DNA of 64,000 nucleotides, taken from Pseudocoprococcus catus (GTDB lineage Bacteria; Bacillota; Clostridia; Lachnospirales; Lachnospiraceae). The position numbers were made by a program, and so were the translations under genes. The notes beneath the pieces were generated by a model. The model searched no databases and was not told the origin of the DNA. It saw only the letters and a list, made by a program, of their open reading frames with translations. Shown piece after piece: positions 17,439-26,343 of this stretch. The DNA lies in the NCBI RefSeq assembly GCF_019734885.1, contig NZ_JAAXCM010000031.1:90195-154194 (forward strand). The letters run 5' to 3'. Position 1 is the first letter of the stretch. Every line of letters starts with the position of its first letter.

Positions 17439-18535
17439 TGATACGCTGGGGTATATATCTTGCTTTTGTGGTTTTAATGGTCTATGAGTCGGTGATCTAT
17501 GAGAATGCGGCTGTCAGTATGCTGATGGCTGCGGCTATTTTTTTGCCGGTTATTTCACTGGTATTGTTGGTTGTCGCCCGAAGAAAAATAAATATCACCA
17601 TGAAAATACCGGTTCCCGTGGCAGAAAAAAATAATCCGATTCAATTGCAGATAGATATCAAACGGGGGATCATGCTTCCCGTGGGACAAATCAATCTGCG
17701 TATGCGCTGCATTTCCGTTCTTACTAATCAACAAAAGGTCAGTTATCTGAGGATTGATCATGATGGAAGAATTAACAGCCATGTCATTTATGATATTTGC
17801 GGTTATCAATGCGGAAAAGTCAAAATTGTGATTGACAGAATCCGGACAAAAGACATTTTCGGCTTCTTCAGTCTGAACAAAAAAATAACTCTGACAAAAG
17901 AGATAACCTTTCTTCCTAAAATTTATGAAACGATGGTGGATGTATCGGAAGGTGTCCGCCATTTTGCCGGCGAGACTGAGGAGGACGAGCCGGAGGCTGC
18001 GGGGAATGACCATTCACAGATTTATCAGATCCGTCCTTATCGCCCCGGAGATCGTCTTCAGACAATCCATTGGAAATTGACAGCACGAAGCGGTGAGCTT
18101 TATGTCAGGGAGGCCGGTGAGCCAATTTGTCTTGCGGCAGGAATCTTTATGGATTTTTATGCAGCGTCTCAGAGGGAAAAAAGCAATGCGGAAGCTTTGG
18201 TCGAAGCCGCGTTATCTATTTCCAATGCGCTGTTGGAACAAAACTGCCGGCATTTTATTGTGTGGTATGATGCAGAGGCAAAAAAGCTTTCAAAGCAGCG
18301 CATCAGTAAAATAGATGATATTTATGCATTGATGAGCTATCTGATGTCAGTGTCCTGTTATGAAGGATTCGTGGATCTGAAGGAAATGTACAAAGAAGCT
18401 TTTCCTTATGGACTTTATGCTGCGGATATCACATTAAAATTGTCCGGTGAGATACTGACAAACGAAGAAACGGCAGGCTATTTTAATGCAGCGAATATTA
18501 AGAAATCAATGTCAGAATGTTTAATTCGTATTTAA
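17435..18535 (+). CDS. DUF58 domain-containing protein
   Basis: A 366-residue protein with two N-terminal hydrophobic segments (about residues 5-20 and 27-46), a beta-rich stretch, then the DUF58 signature near IRPYRPGDRLQTIHWKLTARSGELYVRE. The C-terminal part has a von Willebrand A-like pattern. Partner of the preceding MoxR ATPase and the following transglutaminase; the start overlaps the moxR stop by four bases. Confidence 0.85.
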   Translation: MMIRWGIYLAFVVLMVYESVIYENAAVSMLMAAAIFLPVISLVLLVVARRKINITMKIPVPVAEKNNPIQLQIDIKRGIMLPVGQINLRMRCISVLTNQQKVSYLRIDHDGRINSHVIYDICGYQCGKVKIVIDRIRTKDIFGFFSLNKKITLTKEITFLPKIYETMVDVSEGVRHFAGETEEDEPEAAGNDHSQIYQIRPYRPGDRLQTIHWKLTARSGELYVREAGEPICLAAGIFMDFYAASQREKSNAEALVEAALSISNALLEQNCRHFIVWYDAEAKKLSKQRISKIDDIYALMSYLMSVSCYEGFVDLKEMYKEAFPYGLYAADITLKLSGEILTNEETAGYFNAANIKKSMSECLIRI

Positions 18536-18557
18536 ATAGGTTTTAAGGTACAAAAGG

Positions 18558-20981
18558 ATGGGTAAAAAATTAAAAAAAGAATTTGAATTGGATATCGATC
18601 AGAAGTGGCCGGTTTATAACAGTGAACCTGAGGTAAGAGAACGGATACTGACCGGTATATTCCATGGTTTGCTGCTGTGTGTCTGGTCGATCGGATGGAT
18701 CGAATGGATCTGCGGCAATGCAGGGTTAAAACCGGACACTGTAAAGATGGCTGTCCTTTCGGTAGCATTTGGTATTCTAATTGAAGTTCTGAATTTAACA
18801 TATCAGGAAAATAAAGGTTTTGTCATAGGCTGTGTACTATTGGCGGTTATTGCGAGATTTAATCAGGGCAGTGTCCTTTCGGGATATAATGCCTGGGCTC
18901 AGGGGCTGGAAAAAGCGATTTCCCATTATTACCAGATAGATGTACATCTGGTTATCGACAATGTGAATACAGTTGAAAATATGCTTTTTTATGGAGTGGT
19001 TCTTGGATTTCTGATGTTGATCATAAACTATGCAACAGCTGCAATGCGGTCAAATAAAATCACGATTTTATTGACCGGGCTTGCATTGGTTATGTCTTTA
19101 ATGCTGGATGCTTTTCCGGATGTGATTTGGATGTTTGCGGTGATCATTACCTTGGGCGGCCTCATTGCCTTTGATTCTGTTGATGTTTATGTGCTGAATT
19201 CTATGATGAATAGAAAAGCACTCCGAGGGGGAGTCCTGGCCGTTGTTATGCTGACTTTGGTATTTGGGTTTAGTGACTGGCTTGCTCGAAATTATGCAGC
19301 AGATTTTATGCATAATCAGTATGCTGTTGTCAAAGATTATCCGCAGCAAATGTTTTCAGCAGCCCAGAGGACTCTCGGTAAATTGATGGGTGATCAGCCG
19401 GGGCTTTTAAGTAATCAATCTCCTGTGCAGTCCGGCAAAGTTGAATTGAAAGTCTGGACAGATGTCAGGCCTCGGTCAGCTGTTTATATGAAGGATTTTT
19501 CAGGTGCTTCTTACAATACAGATACAGAGTGCTGGGCTGTGATCACAGATGATGGACTGCGCAAAGATTATCAGCAATGGCCGGCATCCGGGCAGTGGAC
19601 CTATGATGAAGCGAAAGCACTGTGGGCCCAGCAGCTATTCCGCTGTCTTGGCGCAATAGAAGATGATGCATCTGAACAAAATTACATTGTCTCCAATATA
19701 TCTGCAGATGATCAGTGTACCTGGGCACCATATGGTATCAACATAAGCGGCATGACAATGGAAGGAGATAGTTATCTGAGAGCCTCATCCGGGAATGAAT
19801 TCAATGGCTATCCACTGCCTGATTTGGAAAAAATACTGGCAGATGATACCCCGGAAAGTACTGTTCTTAATCAGGATGAGGCTGATTTATTCCAGGATTA
19901 TGACAGTTATGTATATGCCAATTATTTAAGTGTGCCGGATGGCATGCCTTCACTGGAGCAGGCTGTCAAAGCGCTCCGGTCAGAAAATGGTGATATGACG
20001 GTGTACCAGTGGGTGACAGAAATACAAAATATTCTGCAGCAGAATTACACCTATGAGAAAAATAATCTGGAACCTGTGTCGGATGGGAGTAATGTTATTG
20101 AGGATTTTTTTGGAAGGCAGAAAAAGGGTTACTGTATTCATTTTGCTTCTGCAGGCGTCATGATGCTTCGCCTGGCAGGTATTCCTGCCAGATACGCATC
20201 GGGATATGTTGTATGGCCGCAGGATTTTAAGGCAGACACATCCCTTGGAGGTTATACGGCCGATGTAACAGGTTACAGGGGACATGCATGGACAGAAATC
20301 TATGATCGTGTACATGGGATATGGATCCCGGTGGATATGACACCGGCAGAGGATGCCATCGCTCAAAATCATCCGTCAACTACAGAGACAGATCCTGCTT
20401 CAGAAGAGAATTCTGAATATACGGACACTTCGCAGGAAACAGAATCAGGAGGGAGTGAAACTGCATCAGAGACATCAGCAGAGAGTTCAGAGACGGGGCA
20501 TGAAACAAAAGGAGATGATGCAGAGTCTTCACAGAAGGATAAAGAAACAGGAAACAGTACAAACTCATTGAAGGGTTCTCAGAGGGGTGTAGGCGAAAAT
20601 AAAGGGATTCCTTTATGGCCGGCGGCAGTTATGGCTGTGATAGCGGTGTTTGGAGGGTTTGTCTATTATTCCGGATATCGGAAGCAGTCTTTTAGAACCT
20701 ACAGTCGTATAAATAGAAATAAAGCATTATTATCCAGATGGCAGCATCTAACAGAAGAACTGGAACGGTCGGGTATCCGGCCGGAGCGGCCGTTGGATGA
20801 CTGGGACTACGTGAAATGGCTGCAGTCGCAGCTTGAACATCCGGATGAGAAAGAATTAATGTGGCTGATGGAAAAACTCCATCAGGCGGCTTTCAGTGAA
20901 GATATGCTGACAAAAGAAGAGTATGAGCAATGTACAGGGATCTGTCATGAAATCAAATGTCATTTAGAGAAGAAAAAATAA
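18558..20981 (+). CDS. Transglutaminase-like membrane protein (TgpA-like)
   Basis: An 807-residue polytopic protein. Six to seven hydrophobic segments fill residues 30-250, followed by an extracytoplasmic region with a papain-fold transglutaminase core. The catalytic triad is visible as Cys in KGYCIHFASAG, His in GHAWTEIY and Asp in IWIPVDMTP. After that comes a 70-residue Ser/Thr/Glu-rich linker, a last TM helix (IPLWPAAVMAVIAVFGGFVYY) and a cytoplasmic helical tail. It is the third gene of the MoxR-DUF58-transglutaminase operon. Substrate unknown; crosslinking or trimming of an envelope protein is a guess from the fold. Confidence 0.85.
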   Translation: MGKKLKKEFELDIDQKWPVYNSEPEVRERILTGIFHGLLLCVWSIGWIEWICGNAGLKPDTVKMAVLSVAFGILIEVLNLTYQENKGFVIGCVLLAVIARFNQGSVLSGYNAWAQGLEKAISHYYQIDVHLVIDNVNTVENMLFYGVVLGFLMLIINYATAAMRSNKITILLTGLALVMSLMLDAFPDVIWMFAVIITLGGLIAFDSVDVYVLNSMMNRKALRGGVLAVVMLTLVFGFSDWLARNYAADFMHNQYAVVKDYPQQMFSAAQRTLGKLMGDQPGLLSNQSPVQSGKVELKVWTDVRPRSAVYMKDFSGASYNTDTECWAVITDDGLRKDYQQWPASGQWTYDEAKALWAQQLFRCLGAIEDDASEQNYIVSNISADDQCTWAPYGINISGMTMEGDSYLRASSGNEFNGYPLPDLEKILADDTPESTVLNQDEADLFQDYDSYVYANYLSVPDGMPSLEQAVKALRSENGDMTVYQWVTEIQNILQQNYTYEKNNLEPVSDGSNVIEDFFGRQKKGYCIHFASAGVMMLRLAGIPARYASGYVVWPQDFKADTSLGGYTADVTGYRGHAWTEIYDRVHGIWIPVDMTPAEDAIAQNHPSTTETDPASEENSEYTDTSQETESGGSETASETSAESSETGHETKGDDAESSQKDKETGNSTNSLKGSQRGVGENKGIPLWPAAVMAVIAVFGGFVYYSGYRKQSFRTYSRINRNKALLSRWQHLTEELERSGIRPERPLDDWDYVKWLQSQLEHPDEKELMWLMEKLHQAAFSEDMLTKEEYEQCTGICHEIKCHLEKKK

Positions 20982-20983
20982 CG

Positions 20984-21031
20984 AAAACGGATGCCATTCA
21001 CTGTTATCAGACAGTGGGTGGCATCCGTTTT
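20984..21031. terminator. Bidirectional terminator
   Basis: AAAACGGATGCCATTCACTGT pairs with ACAGTGGGTGGCATCCGTTTT with few mismatches; A-run and T-run on opposite sides serve both converging units. Confidence 0.85.
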
Positions 21032-21033
21032 GG

Positions 21034-21489
21034 TTAATTAGACGCAAGTATTTTCTTGATCTCATCCATAAAAGTATCGATATCTTTGAATTCACGGTAA
21101 ACCGATGCAAAACGAACGTAGGCTACAGGATCCAGATTCTTGAGGTGGTCCATGACAAGTTCCCCGATGACCATCGTCGGAATCTCACGTTCTTCTCTGT
21201 TGAAAAGCGTATTCTCAATATCGTCAATGACTGCAGTGATCTGGGCTGTTGAAATCGGACGCTTATGACAGGAACGAACAATGCCGGCTTCGATTTTAGA
21301 ACGGTCGTAAGGTTCCCGGTTGTTGTCTTTCTTGATGACAATCAGAGGCAGTGTCTCGATTTTCTCATAGGTTGTAAAACGTTTCCCGCAGACCGGGCAC
21401 TGACGTCGGCGGCGAATGGAAGCGTTGTCGTCGGTAGGACGGGAATCAATCACACGTGTATCCTCTGCGCTGCAAAATGGGCATTTCAT
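21034..21489 (-). CDS. nrdR: Transcriptional repressor NrdR
   Basis: A 151-residue repressor of ribonucleotide reductase genes. The N-terminal zinc ribbon has two Cys pairs (CPFC at residue 3 and CPVCGKRFTT near 31), followed by an ATP-cone domain beginning PLIVIKKDNNREPYDRSKIEAG that senses ATP/dATP. Length is exactly typical. It follows ylmC on the minus strand and is probably cotranscribed with it. Confidence 0.95.
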   Translation of the reverse strand: MKCPFCSAEDTRVIDSRPTDDNASIRRRRQCPVCGKRFTTYEKIETLPLIVIKKDNNREPYDRSKIEAGIVRSCHKRPISTAQITAVIDDIENTLFNREEREIPTMVIGELVMDHLKNLDPVAYVRFASVYREFKDIDTFMDEIKKILASN

Positions 21490-21564
21490 ATCTTCTTCCT
21501 CCTGTACATAAGGGAATCATCCCTGTTAACGTTTATTATAAACAATTGTGTAACGAAGGTCAAT

Positions 21565-21825
21565 TTAATTCGTCGGTTTTTGCATACATTTTTCGAGATC
21601 AACGTCCACAAGAATGATATCTGCACCAATTTGGCGGATGCATTTCCAACCGATCAGATATTCGGCATCCCGACCGAAGAAGCCGCAGAAGCGGGAGGGC
21701 CCCGGAAGAATCAGCTGACAGATGGCACCTGTATGAAGATCAAATTCAATGTCCAGAACACGGCCCAAACGCTGACAGTTCCGGATGTTAATAACTTCTT
21801 TTTCACGGAGTTCACAGATACGCAT
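21565..21825 (-). CDS. YlmC/YmxH family PRC-barrel sporulation protein
   Basis: An 86-residue protein with the PRC-barrel pattern: MRICELREKEVINIRNCQRLG then VLDIEFDLHTGAICQLILPG. The tail GRDAEYLIGWKCIRQIGADIILVDVD is typical of the YlmC/YmxH family found in sporeforming Firmicutes near sigE/sigG. A GGAG ribosome site supports the start at 21825 and not the longer open frame to 21930. Molecular function is not known; membership in the sporulation neighbourhood is the main clue. Confidence 0.8.
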   Translation of the reverse strand: MRICELREKEVINIRNCQRLGRVLDIEFDLHTGAICQLILPGPSRFCGFFGRDAEYLIGWKCIRQIGADIILVDVDLEKCMQKPTN

Positions 21826-21929
21826 AAAGCAATTCTCCGATAATGCTATCTCTAAAATATATGATGCGGCTTGAAGAATTATTTTATTTTGGATATAATA
21901 AGGCCAAAAGTGTAAATGGAGGCGGGACA

Positions 21930-22700
21930 ATGAAATTCAGACCGTGTATTGATATACATAATGGAATGGTGAAACAGATTGTAGGCGGCAGTTTAAAGGA
22001 TGAGATGAATCAGGCCATTGACAATTTTGTTTCGGAACAGGATGCAGCCTGGTATGCCAGGTTATACAGAGAGAAAGGACTGATTGGCGGTCATATTATC
22101 CTTTTAAATCCCGAAGGCTCTGAGTATTATGATGCAGACCTTGCCCAGGCCATGGGGGCACTTGAAGCTTTTCCGGGCGGTTTGATGATCGGCGGCGGCA
22201 TTCACAGTGATAACGCGATGAAGTTTATTCGCGCCGGTGCTTCACATGTTATAGTGACTTCTTATGTGTTTAAGGAAGGAAAGATTGATTTTGAACATTT
22301 AAAAGCAATCCATGAATCTGTTGGCAGAGAACATCTGGTTCTGGATCTGAGCTGCCGCAAAAAAGATGGGCTTTATTATATTGTCACTGATCGTTGGCAA
22401 AAGTTTACTGAACATATCGTGAATGAAGAGACACTGAATCTTCTGGCGCCTTACTGCAGTGAGTTTCTGATTCATGCAGTGGATGTGGAGGGCAAAGCCT
22501 CCGGAATAGAGAAAGAACTCGCATCAATCCTCGGCGCCTGGGATGGCATTCCGATTACTTATGCCGGCGGTGTCGGATCTCTTGATGATGTTGAAATATT
22601 AAAAAGACTTGGCAATCATCGTCTGGATGTGACAATTGGCAGTGCACTGGATATTTTCGGCGGCACCATTCCTTTTGAGAAGGCGGCAGATATTTCCTGA
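21930..22700 (+). CDS. hisA: Phosphoribosylformimino-5-aminoimidazole carboxamide ribotide isomerase, eukaryotic (HIS6) type
   Basis: A 256-residue TIM barrel for the fourth step of histidine synthesis, the Amadori isomerisation of ProFAR. It opens MKFRPCIDIHNGMVKQIVGG, where Asp of CIDIHNG is the general base. Other blocks are GLMIGGGIH, ASHVIVTSYVF, LVLDLSCRKK, HAVDVEGKASGIE, ITYAGGVGSLDD and IGSALDIFGG. These blocks match the fungal/plant HIS6 branch rather than common bacterial HisA, whose start and second-half Asp motif differ. GGAGGCGGG precedes ATG 21930. It stands alone, with no other his genes nearby. Confidence 0.85.
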   Translation: MKFRPCIDIHNGMVKQIVGGSLKDEMNQAIDNFVSEQDAAWYARLYREKGLIGGHIILLNPEGSEYYDADLAQAMGALEAFPGGLMIGGGIHSDNAMKFIRAGASHVIVTSYVFKEGKIDFEHLKAIHESVGREHLVLDLSCRKKDGLYYIVTDRWQKFTEHIVNEETLNLLAPYCSEFLIHAVDVEGKASGIEKELASILGAWDGIPITYAGGVGSLDDVEILKRLGNHRLDVTIGSALDIFGGTIPFEKAADIS

Positions 22701-22783
22701 TACAGCATTGCATAAAATGACCTCATCATGCGCATCATTATGTTTGGGATGAATTCTCAATCTAATGATGCGGAGGTATTTGT

Positions 22784-23563
22784 ATGGCTGGATACAAAGT
22801 GGAGATTTGCGGTGTCAATACGGCAAAACTGCCGCTCCTGAAAGAAGACGAGAAGGAAATGCTGATGAAGAGAATCAAGAACCATGATTTGCGGGCCAGA
22901 GAGCGTTTTATCAATGGTAATCTCAGGCTGGTTCTCAGTGTTATACAGCGTTTCTCGGGTACCAATGAAAACGTCAATGATCTTTTTCAGGTGGGCTGTA
23001 TCGGCCTTATAAAAGCAATCGACAACTTCGATTTAACACAGGGTGTACGTTTCAGTACTTATGCTGTGCCTATGATCGTTGGGGAAATTCGTCGCTTTCT
23101 GCGTGACAACAGTGCTATACGGGTCAGCCGCTCTTTAAGAGATACGGCTTATAAGGCGATATACGCCAGAGAGGCTTTAATCACAAGAAATAATCGTGAA
23201 CCGACGGTAATGGAAATAGCTGAGGAAACAGGTATTCCGAAGGAAGACATTGTCTTTGCCCTGGATGCCATTCAGAGCCCGATGTCTTTATATGAACCGG
23301 TTTATACTGATGGTGGGGATGCGTTGTGTATTATGGATCAGGTCAGCGACAGGAAAAATGGTGAAAACAGCTGGGTTGAGAATCTGGCATTGAACGATGC
23401 AATGAAAAGACTAAATCATCGTGAGAACAGAATTATCAAAATGCGCTTTTATGAAGGAAAGACCCAGATGGAAGTAGCGGATGAACTGGCCATTTCACAG
23501 GCCCAGATTTCAAGAATAGAAAAATCAGCACTTCAAAATATGCGGACATATCTGAGAGCCTGA
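22784..23563 (+). CDS. sigG: RNA polymerase sporulation sigma factor SigG
   Basis: A 259-residue sigma factor for late forespore transcription. The N-terminus YKVEICGVNTAKLPLL is the sigma-G signature. Region 2 has NLRLVLSVIQRFSGTNEN and DLFQVGCIGLIKAIDNFDLTQGVRFSTYAVPMIVGEIRRFLRD, then REPTVMEIAEETGI and a region 4 helix-turn-helix ending QMEVADELAISQAQISRIEKSAL. GGAGG lies eight bases ahead of the ATG. In Bacillus sigG follows sigE directly; here about 6.4 kb with the moxR triad, nrdR, ylmC and hisA lies between them. Confidence 0.95.
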   Translation: MAGYKVEICGVNTAKLPLLKEDEKEMLMKRIKNHDLRARERFINGNLRLVLSVIQRFSGTNENVNDLFQVGCIGLIKAIDNFDLTQGVRFSTYAVPMIVGEIRRFLRDNSAIRVSRSLRDTAYKAIYAREALITRNNREPTVMEIAEETGIPKEDIVFALDAIQSPMSLYEPVYTDGGDALCIMDQVSDRKNGENSWVENLALNDAMKRLNHRENRIIKMRFYEGKTQMEVADELAISQAQISRIEKSALQNMRTYLRA

Positions 23564-23567
23564 ATGT

Positions 23568-24023
23568 ATGCTGTATATCAAATGGGTTTCAGGCAGACTC
23601 CAAGATAAAGCAAATGTAACATTAATTGCAAATGAAGTAGAGGCATTTTATACAAACGTTAATGGAGATGGAAATCTAGTTCATACAGTTCAATGTAATC
23701 ACACATTAGAAAAAATCATCGGACAAATCCGTAGCGGTGCCCCCGACAGTAGAATTCTGCTCATATCGCCCATCTGGCTGGGAGAGAATGTCTGGAAACT
23801 GGGATTCGATCCGGAATTCTCAGAGAAATCTGTCGATGTCTCAAAGCATCTGGCAAAAGTTTATCGTCAGATTGCGGAAAAAGAAAATATTCCATTTCTT
23901 AATGCGGCTGCATATGCAAAACCAAGTGCAGCCGATCAGGAACATATGGACCCTGAGAATCATCGATTGCTAGCAGAGGCAATTTATCAAAAAGTAATAG
24001 AAATTGAAGGCATCCTCGGCTAA
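23568..24023 (+). pseudogene. SGNH/GDSL-family hydrolase, N-terminally truncated
   Basis: The C-terminal half resembles lipase/arylesterase-type SGNH hydrolases: RILLISPIWLGE (block III region), a long helical part, IPFLNAAAYAKPS, then the Asp/His-type block MDPENHRLLAEAI (family usually D-x-x-H). The GDS block with the nucleophile Ser, expected at the N-terminus, is missing. The first 45 codons are AT-rich and unlike the family. It begins five bases after the sigG stop and could be translated, but would be catalytically dead. A deletion product is the likeliest reading. Confidence 0.55.
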
Positions 24024-24033
24024 GGATGCCTTT
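24007..24033 (+). terminator. Intrinsic terminator after sigG/SGNH remnant
   Basis: AAGGCATCCT and AGGATGCCTT enclose a six-base loop and overlap the last codons of the remnant. Confidence 0.65.
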
Positions 24034-24119
24034 GTGCATGTATAGGATGTCTTAATCGGCGGCTTACAGGCTCTGTTCTGCGGCTGACATGAACGAAATC
24101 GACAGATAGAGAATGGTGA

Positions 24120-24569
24120 TCAGTGCTTTTGCTTGCTGTCCATAGTAATCGTTACAGGTCCATCATTGACCAGAGAAACCATCATATGGGCACCGAACTC
24201 GCCTTCTTCTGTATGGATACCGCAGTCACGGCAGGCTGCAATAAACTTCAGATACATCTCTTTAGAAAAATCAGGTGCGCCGGCTTCTGTGAAGCTCGGG
24301 CGATTGCCTTTCTTCGTGCTGGCAAACAGTGTGAACTGAGAAATGATCAGAATTTCACCGCCGACATCTTTCAGAGAAAGATTCATCTTGCCTGCTTCAT
24401 CTTCAAATATCCTCATCTGAGTAATCTTCTTCACCAGATAATCCATATCCTCATCGGTATCTTCATTGGCTACACCGAGCAGGACAAGAAATCCTCTTCC
24501 GATCTTCCCGATGGTTTCATCATTGACATCAACACTGGCGCGGGAAACGCGCTGTATAACTGCTTTCAT
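24120..24569 (-). CDS. dtd: D-aminoacyl-tRNA deacylase
   Basis: A 149-residue cytoplasmic enzyme that hydrolyses D-amino acids (and Gly) wrongly attached to tRNA. It shows MKAVIQRVSRASV at the N-terminus, the active-site SQFTLFA motif and the cross-subunit Gly-Pro motif NDGPVTI near the C-terminus, all required for chiral proofreading. Normal length. Transcribed alone, away from yifB. Confidence 0.95.
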   Translation of the reverse strand: MKAVIQRVSRASVDVNDETIGKIGRGFLVLLGVANEDTDEDMDYLVKKITQMRIFEDEAGKMNLSLKDVGGEILIISQFTLFASTKKGNRPSFTEAGAPDFSKEMYLKFIAACRDCGIHTEEGEFGAHMMVSLVNDGPVTITMDSKQKH

Positions 24570-24789
24570 GTGTATTCCTCCATAGTTGTCATTTGATCAT
24601 CAGTAAAAACTGAAAAACGAATGTCTGATGACATTATAGCAGAATTTATTAGATAAATCACCTGCCATATGATGACAGATTATAAAATCTATTGTGGATG
24701 ATGTCGATGAATGATATTTGCGGGGAATTTCAAGGATGGATATAATGGATTTTAAGGGATTCGTGTATTTGCTGCAGGAAAGGTCGGAG

Positions 24790-26343
24790 ATGTTTTGTAA
24801 AACAACCAGTGCGGTACTGATTGGAATGAGCAGTGAGATGATTACAGTGGAGACGGATGTCAGCGGCGGTTTGCCTTATTTTGATATGGTAGGGTATCTT
24901 TCAGCAGAAGTGAAGGAAGCCAAGGAGCGAGTGAGGACAGCTGTCCGGAATGCCGGTTTTAAATTAGAACCGCGCAGAGTCATTGTGAATCTGTCGCCTG
25001 CGGATGTCCGCAAGTCAGGGACGATGTGTGATCTGGCTATTGCTGCCGCAGTTTTATGCGCCTATGGTTTTATCGCACAGGATAAGTTGAATGATGTATT
25101 GTTGATCGGAGAATTGAGCCTGGATGGCAGTGTCCGATCAGTGAATGGTGTACTGTCAGTTGTACTGATGGCCAGAAAACTGGGCATATCAAAATGTATC
25201 GTTCCCTCTGTGAACGCATTTGAAGGGGCTGCTGTGGATGACATTGAAGTTTATGGAATACATACCCTGAAGGAACTGATTGGCTTTCTGAACGGAAGCT
25301 GCTATGTTGAGGCAGCTTATACAGACAAAGAGGCACTGCTTGATCAGTCAGGAAAGCGAATGCCGAAGATTGATTTCAGTGATATATCCGGGCAGAGGAC
25401 AATGAAGAGAGGATTGGAGATTGCAGCTGCCGGAATGCATCATACAATGTTGATCGGGCCTCCGGGAGCAGGCAAGTCTATGGCTGCGAGACGGCTGCCT
25501 ACCATTCTGCCGGGGATGACATGGGATGAGTGTCTGGAGGTGTCAGAGATTTACAGTGCCGCAGGTTTGCTGAAAGCTTCGGAGGGGCTGATCACATCAC
25601 GGCCATTCAGAAGTCCGCATCATACGGCTTCGGATGTGGCCTTGGCCGGTGGGGGCAGAGTGCCCAAACCCGGAGAGATCAGTCTGGCACACAGAGGAGT
25701 GCTGTTTTTGGATGAACTGACAGAATTCAGCTCAGCAGCCATGGAAGTAATGCGTCAGCCTATTGAGACAGGGAAGATCATGATTAATCGCCTGCAGGCG
25801 ATGTGTGAATTTCCGGCAGGATTTATGCTGGTGGCAGCAATTAATCCATGCCGATGCGGATATTATCCGGATGTTAAGAAGTGTCATTGTACACCGCTTC
25901 AGATCCGCCGATATATTGGAAGAATCAGTCAGCCTTTGATGGATCGAATTGATCTCAATATAGAAGTCCTGCCTGTCAGAATTGACGCTTTGCAGGAACC
26001 TTCCGAAGAAGAAAGTTCCGGTGAGATTTTGAAGCGTGTAGAAAAGGCACGGAGGATACAGGATGAACGCTATGAAGGAACGAACTATCGATATAATTCA
26101 CAGCTGCATGATCGGGATGTGGAATTTTATTGCACCATAGGAAGGGCTGAACGTGAATTAATGCGGAGAATTTATGAGAAGTATGATCTCAGCGCTCGTT
26201 CTTATCATAAGATTTTGAAAGTGGCCAGGACGATTGCAGATTTGTCGGGACATTCGACAATCTCCACAGAGGATATCAGCGAAGCTGTATTTTATAAATG
26301 TCTGGATGGAAGATATTGGGGAAACAATGATGGAAAAGGATGA
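24790..26343 (+). CDS. YifB/ComM family Mg-chelatase-like AAA ATPase
   Basis: A 518-residue protein with an N-terminal Lon-protease-like fold (MFCKTTSAVLIG..., NLSPADVRKSG) and a Mg-chelatase AAA+ domain: Walker A GPPGAGKS, Walker B LFLDEL, and the Cys-containing stretch NPCRCGYYPD. A C-terminal Mg_chelatase_C part follows. ComM-type proteins act as branch-migration helicases in natural transformation. ATG 24790 has AGGAAAGG six bases upstream and gives the usual family start; the open frame continues back to 24718 without a ribosome site. It forms a recombination pair with dprA, which starts inside its 3' end. Confidence 0.88.
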   Translation: MFCKTTSAVLIGMSSEMITVETDVSGGLPYFDMVGYLSAEVKEAKERVRTAVRNAGFKLEPRRVIVNLSPADVRKSGTMCDLAIAAAVLCAYGFIAQDKLNDVLLIGELSLDGSVRSVNGVLSVVLMARKLGISKCIVPSVNAFEGAAVDDIEVYGIHTLKELIGFLNGSCYVEAAYTDKEALLDQSGKRMPKIDFSDISGQRTMKRGLEIAAAGMHHTMLIGPPGAGKSMAARRLPTILPGMTWDECLEVSEIYSAAGLLKASEGLITSRPFRSPHHTASDVALAGGGRVPKPGEISLAHRGVLFLDELTEFSSAAMEVMRQPIETGKIMINRLQAMCEFPAGFMLVAAINPCRCGYYPDVKKCHCTPLQIRRYIGRISQPLMDRIDLNIEVLPVRIDALQEPSEEESSGEILKRVEKARRIQDERYEGTNYRYNSQLHDRDVEFYCTIGRAERELMRRIYEKYDLSARSYHKILKVARTIADLSGHSTISTEDISEAVFYKCLDGRYWGNNDGKG

